DNA of 64,000 nt from the NCBI GenBank assembly GCA_964534275.1, contig CAZHQG010000017.1:7410-71409 (forward strand), in the 5' to 3' direction. The notes beneath the pieces are model-generated. The model had not been told where the DNA came from, made no database searches, and saw only the letters and a list, made by a program, of their open reading frames with translations. Positions 8,965-17,767 of the stretch are shown here, one piece after another (the first letter of the stretch is position 1; every line of letters starts with the position of its first letter). The translations under genes and the position numbers were made by a program. This DNA comes from HRBIN30 sp964534275. GTDB lineage: Bacteria > Desulfobacterota > Binatia > HRBIN30.

Positions 8965-10125
8965 CTACAAGCGGCTCACCAACTCTTGAAGAACCGACTG
9001 TGCCTCGAAGTACTGGGCTGCGATTTCTGCGGCCGCTCTACTGTGCTCTGCGGGTGCGCTGCGGATGTCGCCGATGGCTTTAGCTGCTGCCTCTGGCGTG
9101 TCGACCGCGAACAGGCCGCGACCCACAGGGTAGAGCTCTTCGAATCCGGTGGGCTGGGTCACCACGGGTCGTCCAGCGGCGAGGTAACAAGCCGAACGAT
9201 CGGAGAACCAACCTGTTCGTAGGCGCACATTCAAATCTTTGGCCGTCGTGAACTCCCCGGCTGAGGTCCACAAAAATTGTCGATACCGGAAGGGGTCCGC
9301 TGAGATCAGAAGCGGGTCCACGATTTCCCAGCCGTGCCGGCGCAAGAGGTCGTAGTCGTGTGGGTACTTCGCCACATCCATAGCGAGGAGAAAGGGTCCG
9401 GGGGCGAGTCTGGGGAGGTGGAGAAATCGCTGCCATTCTTCACGCTTGCTCCAACCGTAGCGTTGGTCCGGAGTTACGACGTCTCGGCGCTCTTCGTGCC
9501 AGCGGCCAACGGTGGTAAACGGGGCGTCTGGGGAGGGTGGATCGGTCTTCCACAAGCGCGTGATGATGGGCTGGCGCGTCGGCAGCCACTCGAAGCCGCC
9601 CGGAGGTACGGTGCAAGACGGTCGCCCAATATGCTCGCCAATGGAAAAATGTCGCTGGTGTTCGTTGAGGAACTCTCGTAGCACGGAGTCGCCCTGCACC
9701 AGCCGAAACTGGGTGTAGCCCGGGTCGAGATCGATGAACACCCGAAGTGCCTTGGTGACCCAAGGAAGGCGGGTGACGGGAGCCAGTGTGACGACGAGTC
9801 TTGCGGACTGCACAACGCTTCGCATCGTTTCGGAATCCCTGCCGAACCACCGGTCGGTACTCGCTTCCCAGAAGCTCCAGCGCTCGCCGAGACCGTGAGC
9901 GGAAAAAAACTTGCCAAGGGTATCCACACCCCGATCGCACGGGGCTGGAACGTTCCTGCTGACCGGGTCGAAACAATCCGGATAAAGCGCGGTGTCTTCG
10001 TAGAAATACGTCTCGAACCCGAGTTCCTCGAACCCGAGAACGTAGTGAAGCACCTGCCATGCGTACCCGCCCAGAGGGCAACGGGCGAAGTAACCAGCGA
10101 CGATCGCGATGTCTCGCGCAGGCAT
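8965..10125 (-). CDS. Glycosyltransferase-like protein, paralogue 3 of 3
   Basis: A 386-residue protein starting at MPARDIAIVAGYF; the longer open frame upstream runs into the neighbouring gene and is not used. It shares three conserved blocks with the next two upstream genes: an N-terminal PLGGYAWQVLHYVLGFEELG block, a central DLDPGYTQ motif near residue 155, and a C-terminal RTGWFSDRSACYLAAGRPVV segment followed by GFEELYPVGRGLF. The C-terminal block resembles the sugar-nucleotide-binding half of GT-B glycosyltransferases (GT4-like). Donor and acceptor are unknown. It lies 17 bp downstream of paralogue 2 and is the last gene of the operon. Confidence 0.7.
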   Translation of the reverse strand: MPARDIAIVAGYFARCPLGGYAWQVLHYVLGFEELGFETYFYEDTALYPDCFDPVSRNVPAPCDRGVDTLGKFFSAHGLGERWSFWEASTDRWFGRDSETMRSVVQSARLVVTLAPVTRLPWVTKALRVFIDLDPGYTQFRLVQGDSVLREFLNEHQRHFSIGEHIGRPSCTVPPGGFEWLPTRQPIITRLWKTDPPSPDAPFTTVGRWHEERRDVVTPDQRYGWSKREEWQRFLHLPRLAPGPFLLAMDVAKYPHDYDLLRRHGWEIVDPLLISADPFRYRQFLWTSAGEFTTAKDLNVRLRTGWFSDRSACYLAAGRPVVTQPTGFEELYPVGRGLFAVDTPEAAAKAIGDIRSAPAEHSRAAAEIAAQYFEAQSVLQELVSRL

Positions 10126-10142
10126 GGGTTCGGTTTGCCTCG

Positions 10143-11318
10143 TTACAGACCACTCCGCTCGAGGATGCGTTGCAGCACACGGCCGGAGTCGAACCATTCT
10201 ACCGCAAGCTCCCGAGCCGCGGTGGCGTGCCGCTCGTACGCTGCCTCCAACGCTGCGAGAGCGGCGGCCGCCTCTTCCTCGGTGGAAAAACTTAGGAGAC
10301 CCAATCCCGTAGGCAGCACCTCGGAGAACCCGGTCTCTTGCACAACAGCGGGGCGACCGGCCGCCAAGTAACACGCCGTGCGGTCGCTAAACCACCCTGT
10401 GTGCCCAACACGGTACCCGTTTTTCACGACGGTAAACTCTCCGCGAGATCCGCCCACATAATGACGATAAGCCTCCGGGGTGGCAGCGTGAATTTTCGGG
10501 TCCACGACATGCCAGCCGGCCGCGAGCAGCCGGGGTAAATCGGGTTCGTCTGGGTGAATGGCCAAGCAAAGCTCCAAAGGAACGCCTACTCGAGCCGGCA
10601 AGGGCAGAATTCGAAGAAATTCTTCGCTCTTTTGACCGTACCATCGGCCTTGCCATTCGACCGGGCTGTAGCCGCGCCAGTCGGCAACTGTTGTGTAGCG
10701 ATCGCCGGGTGTCTCGCTCACTGTCCACTCTGACAGCACGACAGGAGGGCACGTGGGCTTCCAGTCGATTCCACAGGTCGGCGCATTCCATCGGTCGGTG
10801 CCGGCGCACAGCCCCACGGTAAAGTGCACGTCATGCCCAGCGAGATTCATGTTCGCTCCGTACACTTCCTGCCAAATCTGCGTAAACGCAGGGTCGAGGT
10901 CGATGTAAATTCGTTTCGGTACGGCGCCAAGCACATCTGGTTGGTGCAAGCGGCCGGACAAGTTCACGACCGCTACAGCCGAGCGGGCAAGGGAAACGAC
11001 GGCATCGATGGATAAGCCGATGCCGACATGAGGGTCTGTGGCCGACCACAAGGCCACACGCTCAGCAAAACCAAAATCGCGAGCCACGCGCAGCAAGTAC
11101 CGTGCGTTGTAGGAGACCTCCAGCGGAGCCGGCTGCCAGTGCGCGTCGAAGCAACCCGTTGGTGGGAGTTCCTCAACGTAGAGAACGTCGAACCCGAGGT
11201 TCCGAAAGCCCAATACGTATTGCAAAAATGCCCACGTGTTGCCGCCCCCGCCAATGGGGTGCGTGGCAATGGCGCCAGAAACGATCACGAGTCCTGACGA
11301 GGTCGGTGCAGCAACCAT
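10143..11318 (-). CDS. Glycosyltransferase-like protein, paralogue 2 of 3
   Basis: A 391-residue protein starting at MVAAPTSSGLVIVSG. An in-frame ATG at 11348 overlaps the upstream stop codon as ATGA and would add 10 residues; I prefer 11318 because it matches the paralogues and has an AGGG upstream, but either is possible. Conserved blocks: HPIGGGGNTWAFLQYVLGF near the N terminus, IDLDPAFTQ in the middle, and TGWFSDRTACYLAAGRP with GFSEVLPTGLGLLSF near residues 315-355. The domain looks GT-B-like (GT4-type C-terminal half). It probably adds a sugar to a glycan handled by the adjacent ABC exporter, an inference from context. Confidence 0.7.
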   Translation of the reverse strand: MVAAPTSSGLVIVSGAIATHPIGGGGNTWAFLQYVLGFRNLGFDVLYVEELPPTGCFDAHWQPAPLEVSYNARYLLRVARDFGFAERVALWSATDPHVGIGLSIDAVVSLARSAVAVVNLSGRLHQPDVLGAVPKRIYIDLDPAFTQIWQEVYGANMNLAGHDVHFTVGLCAGTDRWNAPTCGIDWKPTCPPVVLSEWTVSETPGDRYTTVADWRGYSPVEWQGRWYGQKSEEFLRILPLPARVGVPLELCLAIHPDEPDLPRLLAAGWHVVDPKIHAATPEAYRHYVGGSRGEFTVVKNGYRVGHTGWFSDRTACYLAAGRPAVVQETGFSEVLPTGLGLLSFSTEEEAAAALAALEAAYERHATAARELAVEWFDSGRVLQRILERSGL

Positions 11319-11344
11319 GTTCGTTCGGCCCTGCGAGCGCCGGC

Positions 11345-12517
11345 TCATGCGAGGCCGCAATCTTGCAACAGACGCACAAGAACTTGCTCTGCGCCAAAGT
11401 GCGTTTCGGCAAGGTCGCGAGCCGCCTCGCAGTGGCAGCGGTAGTTCGACTCGATCCGTTCTAAGGCTGCGATGGCCTCCTCCCTCGTACGAAACGCAAA
11501 CAAGCCTTCTCCGGTGGGGAGAATTCGCGAGAAGCCAGTGTCCTGCAGCACCACTGGTTTGCCGCTCGCTAGATACGCCGCGCTGCGGGTAGCGAACCAC
11601 CCGCTGCGCGTGGCCACGTAGGCGTTTTTGGCCACGCTCCACTCGCCGCGAGAGTGTTGCAAGTAGCGACGGTAGATCCCCATCGTGCGCGAGCAAGTGT
11701 AGCCATCGATGACGTGCCAGCCGTGCTGGCGCAGCTCGTCGCGGGGCGCCTTGCCCGACACGGCGACTTGTAACCACGCGGGTGTGTGTTGGGGCAAATC
11801 AAGAAACTTCAAGAATTCAATGTCTTTGTCTCCGTACTGAACACCGGCAATTTGGGGCGGGCGGACGTCGATTTTCCACGACATGACCGTAGTGAAGCGC
11901 CGCGCCCTGGGCGTGAAGGTGAATGGCCAGTCGGACAGCACGATGGGCTGCCGTGTTGGTTTCCATTCCAGCCCACAAGAAGGCAGCAAGCAGTCGTCGG
12001 CACCAATGTTCTCCGCCAGTGTAAAGAAGTGGGTGTGGGCTCGAATCAAACCCGCCGAGAAACACTCGTCCTCTGTAGCCGTTCCTTGTTCGACCGCCCA
12101 AAGTTTCGCTTGCGTGTAACCGGGATCGGAGTCGAGGTACGCGAGGCACCGTGCACCGCGATACTGGTCGCGTAGCCAGCAAGAACCGGAAACGTTGAGA
12201 AACAAGTCTGCTTGGCGGCAGAAGTGTTCCACCTGGGCTGCCGTCCACCCGTAGTACGATCCGTCAGGCCCACGCAATGCCCAGCGCTTGGCGGCGTGCT
12301 CGCTGACTTGCTGCAACGTTCGTTTCAAGTATCGGACATGGAAGCTCGGATCGGGCACGAACGTTCCCGCCCGAGGGTGGTACAGCCACTGCCCCGTGTC
12401 CTCGAGATACAGGACCTCGCACCCAAGCGCTTCGAATCCTTTGACGTACGCCAGGTAATCCCACGCAACGCCTCCGAGCGGATAGGTCGCAACGAGACCT
12501 CCCACCACTACCTTCAT
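11345..12517 (-). CDS. Glycosyltransferase-like protein, paralogue 1 of 3
   Basis: A 390-residue protein starting at MKVVVGGLVATYPLGGVAWDY. The ATG overlaps the stop of the ABC transporter gene as ATGA, so translation is probably coupled. It shares the family blocks with the two genes downstream: PLGGVAWDYLAYVKGFEALG, LDSDPGYTQ, and SGWFATRSAAYLASGKPVV with GFSRILPTGEGLF. The C-terminal block resembles GT-B glycosyltransferases. No signal peptide or membrane helix is evident, so it is probably cytoplasmic or membrane-associated through partners. Three tandem copies this diverged suggest three different linkages or acceptors. Confidence 0.7.
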   Translation of the reverse strand: MKVVVGGLVATYPLGGVAWDYLAYVKGFEALGCEVLYLEDTGQWLYHPRAGTFVPDPSFHVRYLKRTLQQVSEHAAKRWALRGPDGSYYGWTAAQVEHFCRQADLFLNVSGSCWLRDQYRGARCLAYLDSDPGYTQAKLWAVEQGTATEDECFSAGLIRAHTHFFTLAENIGADDCLLPSCGLEWKPTRQPIVLSDWPFTFTPRARRFTTVMSWKIDVRPPQIAGVQYGDKDIEFLKFLDLPQHTPAWLQVAVSGKAPRDELRQHGWHVIDGYTCSRTMGIYRRYLQHSRGEWSVAKNAYVATRSGWFATRSAAYLASGKPVVLQDTGFSRILPTGEGLFAFRTREEAIAALERIESNYRCHCEAARDLAETHFGAEQVLVRLLQDCGLA

Positions 12518-14322
12518 CCCACCACCTCGGCCTGCGGTTGGCCCAAACCGCGTGCGTACAGTCGAGAAAAGAAGCCATGTTGGTGCAACAGTTGCGGAAA
12601 GGTTCCCCGCTCGACAATTCGCCCCCGATCGAGCACGAGAATTTGGTTTGCTTGCTGTACCGTCGCCAGTCGGTGCGCGATGACAAACGTGGTGCGATCG
12701 CGCATGAGTGCTCGCAAGGCGGCCATGATTTGTGCCTCGGTTTCGACGTCGACCGACGACGTTGGCTCATCGAGGATCAAAATGGGAGCGTTGCGCAACA
12801 AAGCGCGAGCGATCGTCAACCGTTGGCGCTCGCCTTCGGATAGCGTCGCCCCTTGGCTGCCGAGGACCGTGTCGTACCCTTGCGGCAGGCGTTGGATGAA
12901 TTCGTGCGCTTGGGCCAGCCGAGCGGCTTGTTCGATCTCGGCTTGCGACGCTTGCGGACACCCGTAGGCGATGTTTTCGGCGACCGAGATCGGGAACACC
13001 ATAGGCGGCTGCAAGACCATGGAAATGGCTCCACGCAGGCTGGCCAAGGAGAGCTCGCGGATATCGATTCCGTCGATCGTGATGCGGCCGCTTTGCGGGT
13101 CGTAAAAGCGCGGCAAGAGGCTTACGAGGGTGCTTTTTCCCGCACCCGTCGGGCCGACGATCGCGACCATTTCTCCAGGGCGGACTTCGAAGTCAATGTC
13201 CTCGAGGGTCCACTGCCCCGGTTCGTAACCGAACGACACGCGCTCGAACCGGACGTGCCCGGTGGGCCTGCTGGGGAATCGGTGCCGGCCTTCGCGTACA
13301 GCGGGCTCCGTGGCCAGGATCTCCATCACTCTGGCCAGACCTGCACGCGCTCCCTGCACCGTGCCGTACGTGGCGAGAATCGCGTGCAGCGGCGCGTACA
13401 ACGAGGCTAAGTAGCTGACGAAGACGACCATGTCGCCTGCACTGAATGCCCCAGCCCAAACGCGGTGAGCTCCGAACCAGAGCACGCCAGCAGTGCCGAG
13501 AGCTAACAAAATTCCCGTCGAAGCTGCGAACGCGGTTTGCAAGGTGTAGAGTCGCAAATGCCATCGCAAGCTTGCGTTGCTGCGATCCGCGAATACAGCG
13601 TGCTCCTCGTTTTCCTTGCTGAACGCTTGCACCACTTTCATCGCGGAGAGAGTTTGCTGCACGTGTTCGTACACGCGGCTTTCCCGGTCGCGGGCCTCCC
13701 GAGCGACCACCGCCAAGCGCCGGTCCATTTGGGCGAGAACGAGGAGCAGGATCGGGCAGACCATCGCTGCAAGGATTGTCAGGAACCAGTCCATCCGCGC
13801 GAGCACCACGAACATTCCGGTCAGCAGACAACTGGAGGCGAGAATCGGGAACAGCCCGTTCATGGCCAAGGTTTGGATGGCGTACGTATCGCTCGTGACG
13901 CGATAAATCAGATCGCCAACCGACGCCCGCGTGTAAAAGGAGAGCGACAGCCTCTGAAGGTGATGGTAGAGGCGGCTGCGCAAGTCCGCGACCATTTGCT
14001 GCCCGATGGCGATCGTGGTGTAGTTGTTCCACACCTGGAGCGCCCCGAGCGCCGTGTACACAGCAACAAGACCGAGCGCGGCCAACGCGAGGATCTCTTG
14101 GCTCTCCCATCCGGGCAGCCAAGAAAGGGGGCGGTGTGGAAGAACCGAATCCAACACGATCTTGAGCGGCCACGGTTTCGCGAGCTCCAGCAGACTGATG
14201 GCCGCGACCTGGAGCAATGCCAGAAAAAAACGTCCTTTGTAGGGCGCGAGCGCACGCAGAACAAACCAAACGAGCTCCCGAGTCGACGTGGAGCGTGCGC
14301 CCGCTGTGTCACGGCTTGCCAT
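12514..14322 (-). CDS. ABC transporter, fused permease and ATPase (exporter type)
   Basis: A 602-residue half-transporter. The start MASRDTAGAR overlaps the upstream GH-GT2 gene by 14 bp. The N-terminal ~310 residues hold about six membrane helices (ABC type-1 transmembrane domain). The C-terminal ATPase domain has Walker A GPTGAGKSTL, signature LSEGERQR, Walker B ILILDEPTS and the H-loop in FVIAHRLATVQ. The order and sequence are typical of MsbA/lipid-linked glycan or toxin exporters acting as homodimers. Being embedded in a glycosyltransferase operon suggests export of a lipid-linked saccharide or glycolipid; the substrate is not determinable from sequence. Confidence 0.9.
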   Translation of the reverse strand: MASRDTAGARSTSTRELVWFVLRALAPYKGRFFLALLQVAAISLLELAKPWPLKIVLDSVLPHRPLSWLPGWESQEILALAALGLVAVYTALGALQVWNNYTTIAIGQQMVADLRSRLYHHLQRLSLSFYTRASVGDLIYRVTSDTYAIQTLAMNGLFPILASSCLLTGMFVVLARMDWFLTILAAMVCPILLLVLAQMDRRLAVVAREARDRESRVYEHVQQTLSAMKVVQAFSKENEEHAVFADRSNASLRWHLRLYTLQTAFAASTGILLALGTAGVLWFGAHRVWAGAFSAGDMVVFVSYLASLYAPLHAILATYGTVQGARAGLARVMEILATEPAVREGRHRFPSRPTGHVRFERVSFGYEPGQWTLEDIDFEVRPGEMVAIVGPTGAGKSTLVSLLPRFYDPQSGRITIDGIDIRELSLASLRGAISMVLQPPMVFPISVAENIAYGCPQASQAEIEQAARLAQAHEFIQRLPQGYDTVLGSQGATLSEGERQRLTIARALLRNAPILILDEPTSSVDVETEAQIMAALRALMRDRTTFVIAHRLATVQQANQILVLDRGRIVERGTFPQLLHQHGFFSRLYARGLGQPQAEVVG

Positions 14323-16840
14323 GATTGTGAAGCCCCAATTGTTGGGCCACAATTTCCTGTGCGTGCCACAGTGTTTGGCCGAGCCGGACGCTCTCGCGTG
14401 CGGTAACGCCCACGGCAAGGGCACTCAGCAGCAGTGCGACTTCGCTCACTTCTCGTAGTCCAGCGGATGCGGCGAGCAGGCCTGCGGCTGCAAGCCCCAA
14501 GGTGGCAACGCGCGCGAACCAAGAGAACCGCACTCGAGTGCGCGTGCGCAGTAGCCGTTTGCTGCCACCATGGTATTCGACTGCGGCGGCCACCTCGGCT
14601 CGCGACCACAAGCCACGGTGCACGGCGATGTCGTACGCGCTCCAACCTTGGTCAATGGTCACTAGGTATTTTCTTGGAGTGAGGAACTCGATCATGGCAT
14701 GGAGGAAATTCTCTTTTTCCGCCCCGTTTTCGCTCCAAAAACGAAGCAAGAAGGAGCGCCGGGACCACTGGATCTCTGGCGTTTGGGGCACCCCGCCAAA
14801 TTCGATCTGATGGGCATTGTTATGCCCCTGCACGCGATACACGTACCGCTGCATGCTGCGCACGAGTGGCCCGAGATAGATCAGGAGGGCGATTAGAAGG
14901 CGGCCACGCCAGTGATCGAAGCGTGGGTCGACTCGTGCTCGCCATGCGCGCGCAAGGGCGGAGGTCCAGGTGACCAGCAGCGGGGTGGCTGCCAACAGCT
15001 CATAGCGTCCAGCAACCACGGCTCCGCAGAGGAGAACAGCTCCCAACAAGTTCCATTCGAGAGTAAAGGGAAGGTAGGCAAGCAAGGACGACGGCGGCTC
15101 GTACAGGGTTTGAAACAACCCCCGGCCGAACGTGCCATGGTAAATGACCGGACGAGCGGAGAAGAGCGCCATGCCGATGTCTCCGTAGATCCGGCCAATC
15201 CACTGAGATTGCCCAAGCGTGTTGAAGCGAAACGGGTGCTTAAAGTAGAGCTGCGCCTCCGCTTGCCCGTAGCCCATTTGTTGTTTCAGGTAGGCCCGCA
15301 CGGTGTTGCGGCGGAAGTGCCAAACTTGGGCCGCGGGGCTGAAGCCGATCCGGTAGCCTGCGTCTTGCAGCCGCCAGCAGACATCGACGTCGTCACCGGC
15401 GGCACGGTGCAACGGATCGAACCCTCCGATTGCTTGCAACGCCTTTTTCCGAAAAGCCATGTTGCAACCGGGGATGTGCTCGGCCACTTCGTCATCGATC
15501 AACACGTGGGTCGGGCCGCCGGGAGCCGCGGCGACGTACGCGGCAACAGCAGAGTCCTCCGGCGGGGGCAGGTTCGGACCCCCGACGCCCACGAAATCGG
15601 TCGAGACAAACTTGTAGGCGAGGTACGTGAGCCAGTCCGGGTCGACGACGCAGTCGGAGTCCGTATACGCAACAATCTCTCCGGTCGCTGCTTCCATTCC
15701 CACGTTTCGAGCAACGCTCAGTCCTTTGTTCGGCTGGGAAATCAGGCGAAACTCCGGGTAGCCGCGGGCAATTTGTTCGGTGCGGTCGGTACTGCCGTCG
15801 TTGACAACGATCACCTCGTAATTCGGGTATCGCAAGTGCCGCAAAGAGGCCAAGCACGCATCCATGGTACGCTCGGCATTGTAAGCGCAAATGACCACCG
15901 AAATGCGCGGCGCTGACGGTAGCGGCGGAGGAAGCGGCCCGCGGTACAGCCGTTGTACGGCTGCAAAGGCCGGCTTTCGGTGGCGCTCTCGGTCGACCAA
16001 ACCGAACGCCCAATCTTCTACTTGGAAACCGCCCGTGAACCAGTCGTCGGTCCACGCAAACACGCAGGTTCCAGCCACTCCGCACTCGAAAGCGGCGCGA
16101 ATCTGCCAGCTCAAGATTGCCGCTTGTTGCTCGGGCCCTTCGCGGAAGGAGTCGATGCCGAACTCGGTAAGCACCAAGGGTTTATCCCCTGCGAGATTTT
16201 GCAAGCGGGAAAGGTAGCGGCGGAAGTCGGGCTCGCGGTGTAGGTAGACGTTGAATGATAGGAAATCGAGAAACTCGAGGTCGAGGTATTCGGTCGGCGG
16301 AAAATTTGCGTAGCTAACCAGAGTGTCCGGGTGGATCTCTTTGGCCATGCAGTACAGTTCGTGCAGGAAGTCGCGGATGCGCTTCGGACCATGCCAACGT
16401 ACGACGTCCGGCGGAATCTCGTTGCCGATGAACAACGCGCCAACCGCCGGGTGTCGCTCCAAGCCCGCGAGCGCCTCTCGGACCGTGACCCGAATTTGTT
16501 TCACCACGTCTCGGCTATCGAGGAAGCAGACGTGTTGCGTCCATGGCACGCCGACGAGCGCCATGAGGTCGTAGTCGGCCGCGAGATCGAGCAGCCAGGT
16601 TGGCGGAGGGGTGAATGTTCGGAAGCAGTTGGCACCGAGTTCTCGCATGAGCGCGAAATCGCGCCGAACCAGTTCGCGCGTTGGAAACGGTTCGCCCCGT
16701 TCTCCAGGAGCAAACGGCCCGTAAGTGACCCCTCGCAAGTAGCATTTGTCTTCGCCACGAAAGAAAAATTTGCCCGCGGCGTGCAGGGTGGAGTGGTCGG
16801 CCGCTACTTCGATGCGCCGTTCGAGCGAAGGTGTACCCAT
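14309..16840 (-). CDS. Fusion of GH-A clan hydrolase-like domain and GT2 glycosyltransferase, membrane-bound
   Basis: An 843-residue protein. The start MGTPSLERR is supported by AAGGGG 11 nt upstream. Residues ~30-300 look like a clan GH-A (GH2/GH5-like) TIM barrel: an acid/base Asn-Glu pair at 140-141 (FIGNEIPPD) and a nucleophile-like Glu at 226 (LTEFGID). Residues ~312-560 are a GT2 domain with CAYNAERTM, a DSD metal motif at 394-396 and GDDVDVCWR near 482. Several hydrophobic segments follow between ~600 and the C terminus, so it is membrane anchored. It is the first gene of the minus-strand operon. The fusion suggests synthesis coupled to trimming or transglycosylation; both active-site sets appear intact. 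Confidence 0.85.
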   Translation of the reverse strand: MGTPSLERRIEVAADHSTLHAAGKFFFRGEDKCYLRGVTYGPFAPGERGEPFPTRELVRRDFALMRELGANCFRTFTPPPTWLLDLAADYDLMALVGVPWTQHVCFLDSRDVVKQIRVTVREALAGLERHPAVGALFIGNEIPPDVVRWHGPKRIRDFLHELYCMAKEIHPDTLVSYANFPPTEYLDLEFLDFLSFNVYLHREPDFRRYLSRLQNLAGDKPLVLTEFGIDSFREGPEQQAAILSWQIRAAFECGVAGTCVFAWTDDWFTGGFQVEDWAFGLVDRERHRKPAFAAVQRLYRGPLPPPLPSAPRISVVICAYNAERTMDACLASLRHLRYPNYEVIVVNDGSTDRTEQIARGYPEFRLISQPNKGLSVARNVGMEAATGEIVAYTDSDCVVDPDWLTYLAYKFVSTDFVGVGGPNLPPPEDSAVAAYVAAAPGGPTHVLIDDEVAEHIPGCNMAFRKKALQAIGGFDPLHRAAGDDVDVCWRLQDAGYRIGFSPAAQVWHFRRNTVRAYLKQQMGYGQAEAQLYFKHPFRFNTLGQSQWIGRIYGDIGMALFSARPVIYHGTFGRGLFQTLYEPPSSLLAYLPFTLEWNLLGAVLLCGAVVAGRYELLAATPLLVTWTSALARAWRARVDPRFDHWRGRLLIALLIYLGPLVRSMQRYVYRVQGHNNAHQIEFGGVPQTPEIQWSRRSFLLRFWSENGAEKENFLHAMIEFLTPRKYLVTIDQGWSAYDIAVHRGLWSRAEVAAAVEYHGGSKRLLRTRTRVRFSWFARVATLGLAAAGLLAASAGLREVSEVALLLSALAVGVTARESVRLGQTLWHAQEIVAQQLGLHNHGKP

Positions 16841-17056
16841 GTAAGCGCACCCCTTAGCGAACTTGGCCGCGCTTGAAAACGAAGATGCGCGGGAGAGGTC
16901 GAGTCGACAGACCTCCTGGGCTTGTCGCGTACCAGGTTTGGAGGGCAAAGCGAATCCCCCGGCACTGGTTTTCCCGCCCGTGATCGCGGGTTGCTGTGTT
17001 TACTGGGGCCGCCAAATCGTGGTAACTCATAGACAAAGCGCTCCGAGGAGGTCTCG

Positions 17057-17590
17057 ATGCTCGAGGAAATTTTCGCCGAAGAAGAAGAGATCGCTGCCGA
17101 GCGTGAGGCGGAAGCGGCGCGTTTGGGTGCACAGATTCTCGGCCTCCCGATCCGTGAACTTTCCACGTTGCGACCGCCAGTCTGCGTGGGACGGGCAGTG
17201 AGTGTCCGTTCTGCGATCGACCGGATGAATGAATCCGGAGTAGGCTGTGTCCTGGTGGAAGACAACGGACGGCTGTGTGGCATCTTTACCGAGCGAGACG
17301 TGCTGACCAAAGTGGTGGGGCAGCCCGTGGACCTAGACCGTGAACCGGTAGAGCGGTTTATGACGCCGGACCCGGAGTGTTTGTCTCCGGACGACCGGGT
17401 GAGTTACGCACTGAACAAGATGGCGGTCGGTGGCTTTCGCCACATACCGTTGGTGGACGACGAAGGCCGCCCGGCTGGGGTCGTTTCGATGCGCAACATC
17501 GTAGACTATATGGTGGAACTGTTTCGCACCGAAGTCCTAAACCTGCCGCCTTTGCCGAGGCAGGTATCGCGCGCAAGAGAGGGTGCGTAA
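17057..17590 (+). CDS. CBS-pair domain protein
   Basis: A 177-residue protein with a strong ribosome-binding site (GAGGAGGT) before ATG 17057. The N-terminal ~35 residues are a Glu/Ala-rich helix. Two CBS motifs follow: residues ~53-95 (VSVRSAIDRMNESGVGCVLV, GIFTERDVL) and ~105-165 (MTPDPECLSPDDRVSYALNKM, GVVSMRNIVDYM). CBS pairs usually bind adenosine nucleotides and regulate other activities. No catalytic domain is fused, so it is a stand-alone sensor or regulator. It is transcribed away from the glycan operon across a 216-bp gap in which I see no other feature. Confidence 0.9.
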   Translation: MLEEIFAEEEEIAAEREAEAARLGAQILGLPIRELSTLRPPVCVGRAVSVRSAIDRMNESGVGCVLVEDNGRLCGIFTERDVLTKVVGQPVDLDREPVERFMTPDPECLSPDDRVSYALNKMAVGGFRHIPLVDDEGRPAGVVSMRNIVDYMVELFRTEVLNLPPLPRQVSRAREGA

Positions 17591-17767
17591 GGGTTCGTGC
17601 TTGGGTAGGCGGACCTTGGGTTAGGCTCAGCGGGCAGCAAGCGGTTGTGTTGTTTAGCGTGACACCGATTCTGCGGTGCCTGTAAGCACACCCCAAAAGT
17701 CGATGGACAGAATGCGCTTCAGCCCGCAAAGGAGCGGCGGAGTGAGTTCCCACAGTCGGTGCGCCCC

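Noticed and set aside
10126..10374. N-terminal extension of the last glycosyltransferase
   Set aside because: It overlaps the end of the preceding gene and lacks similarity to the paralogues, which begin at the equivalent of MPARD.
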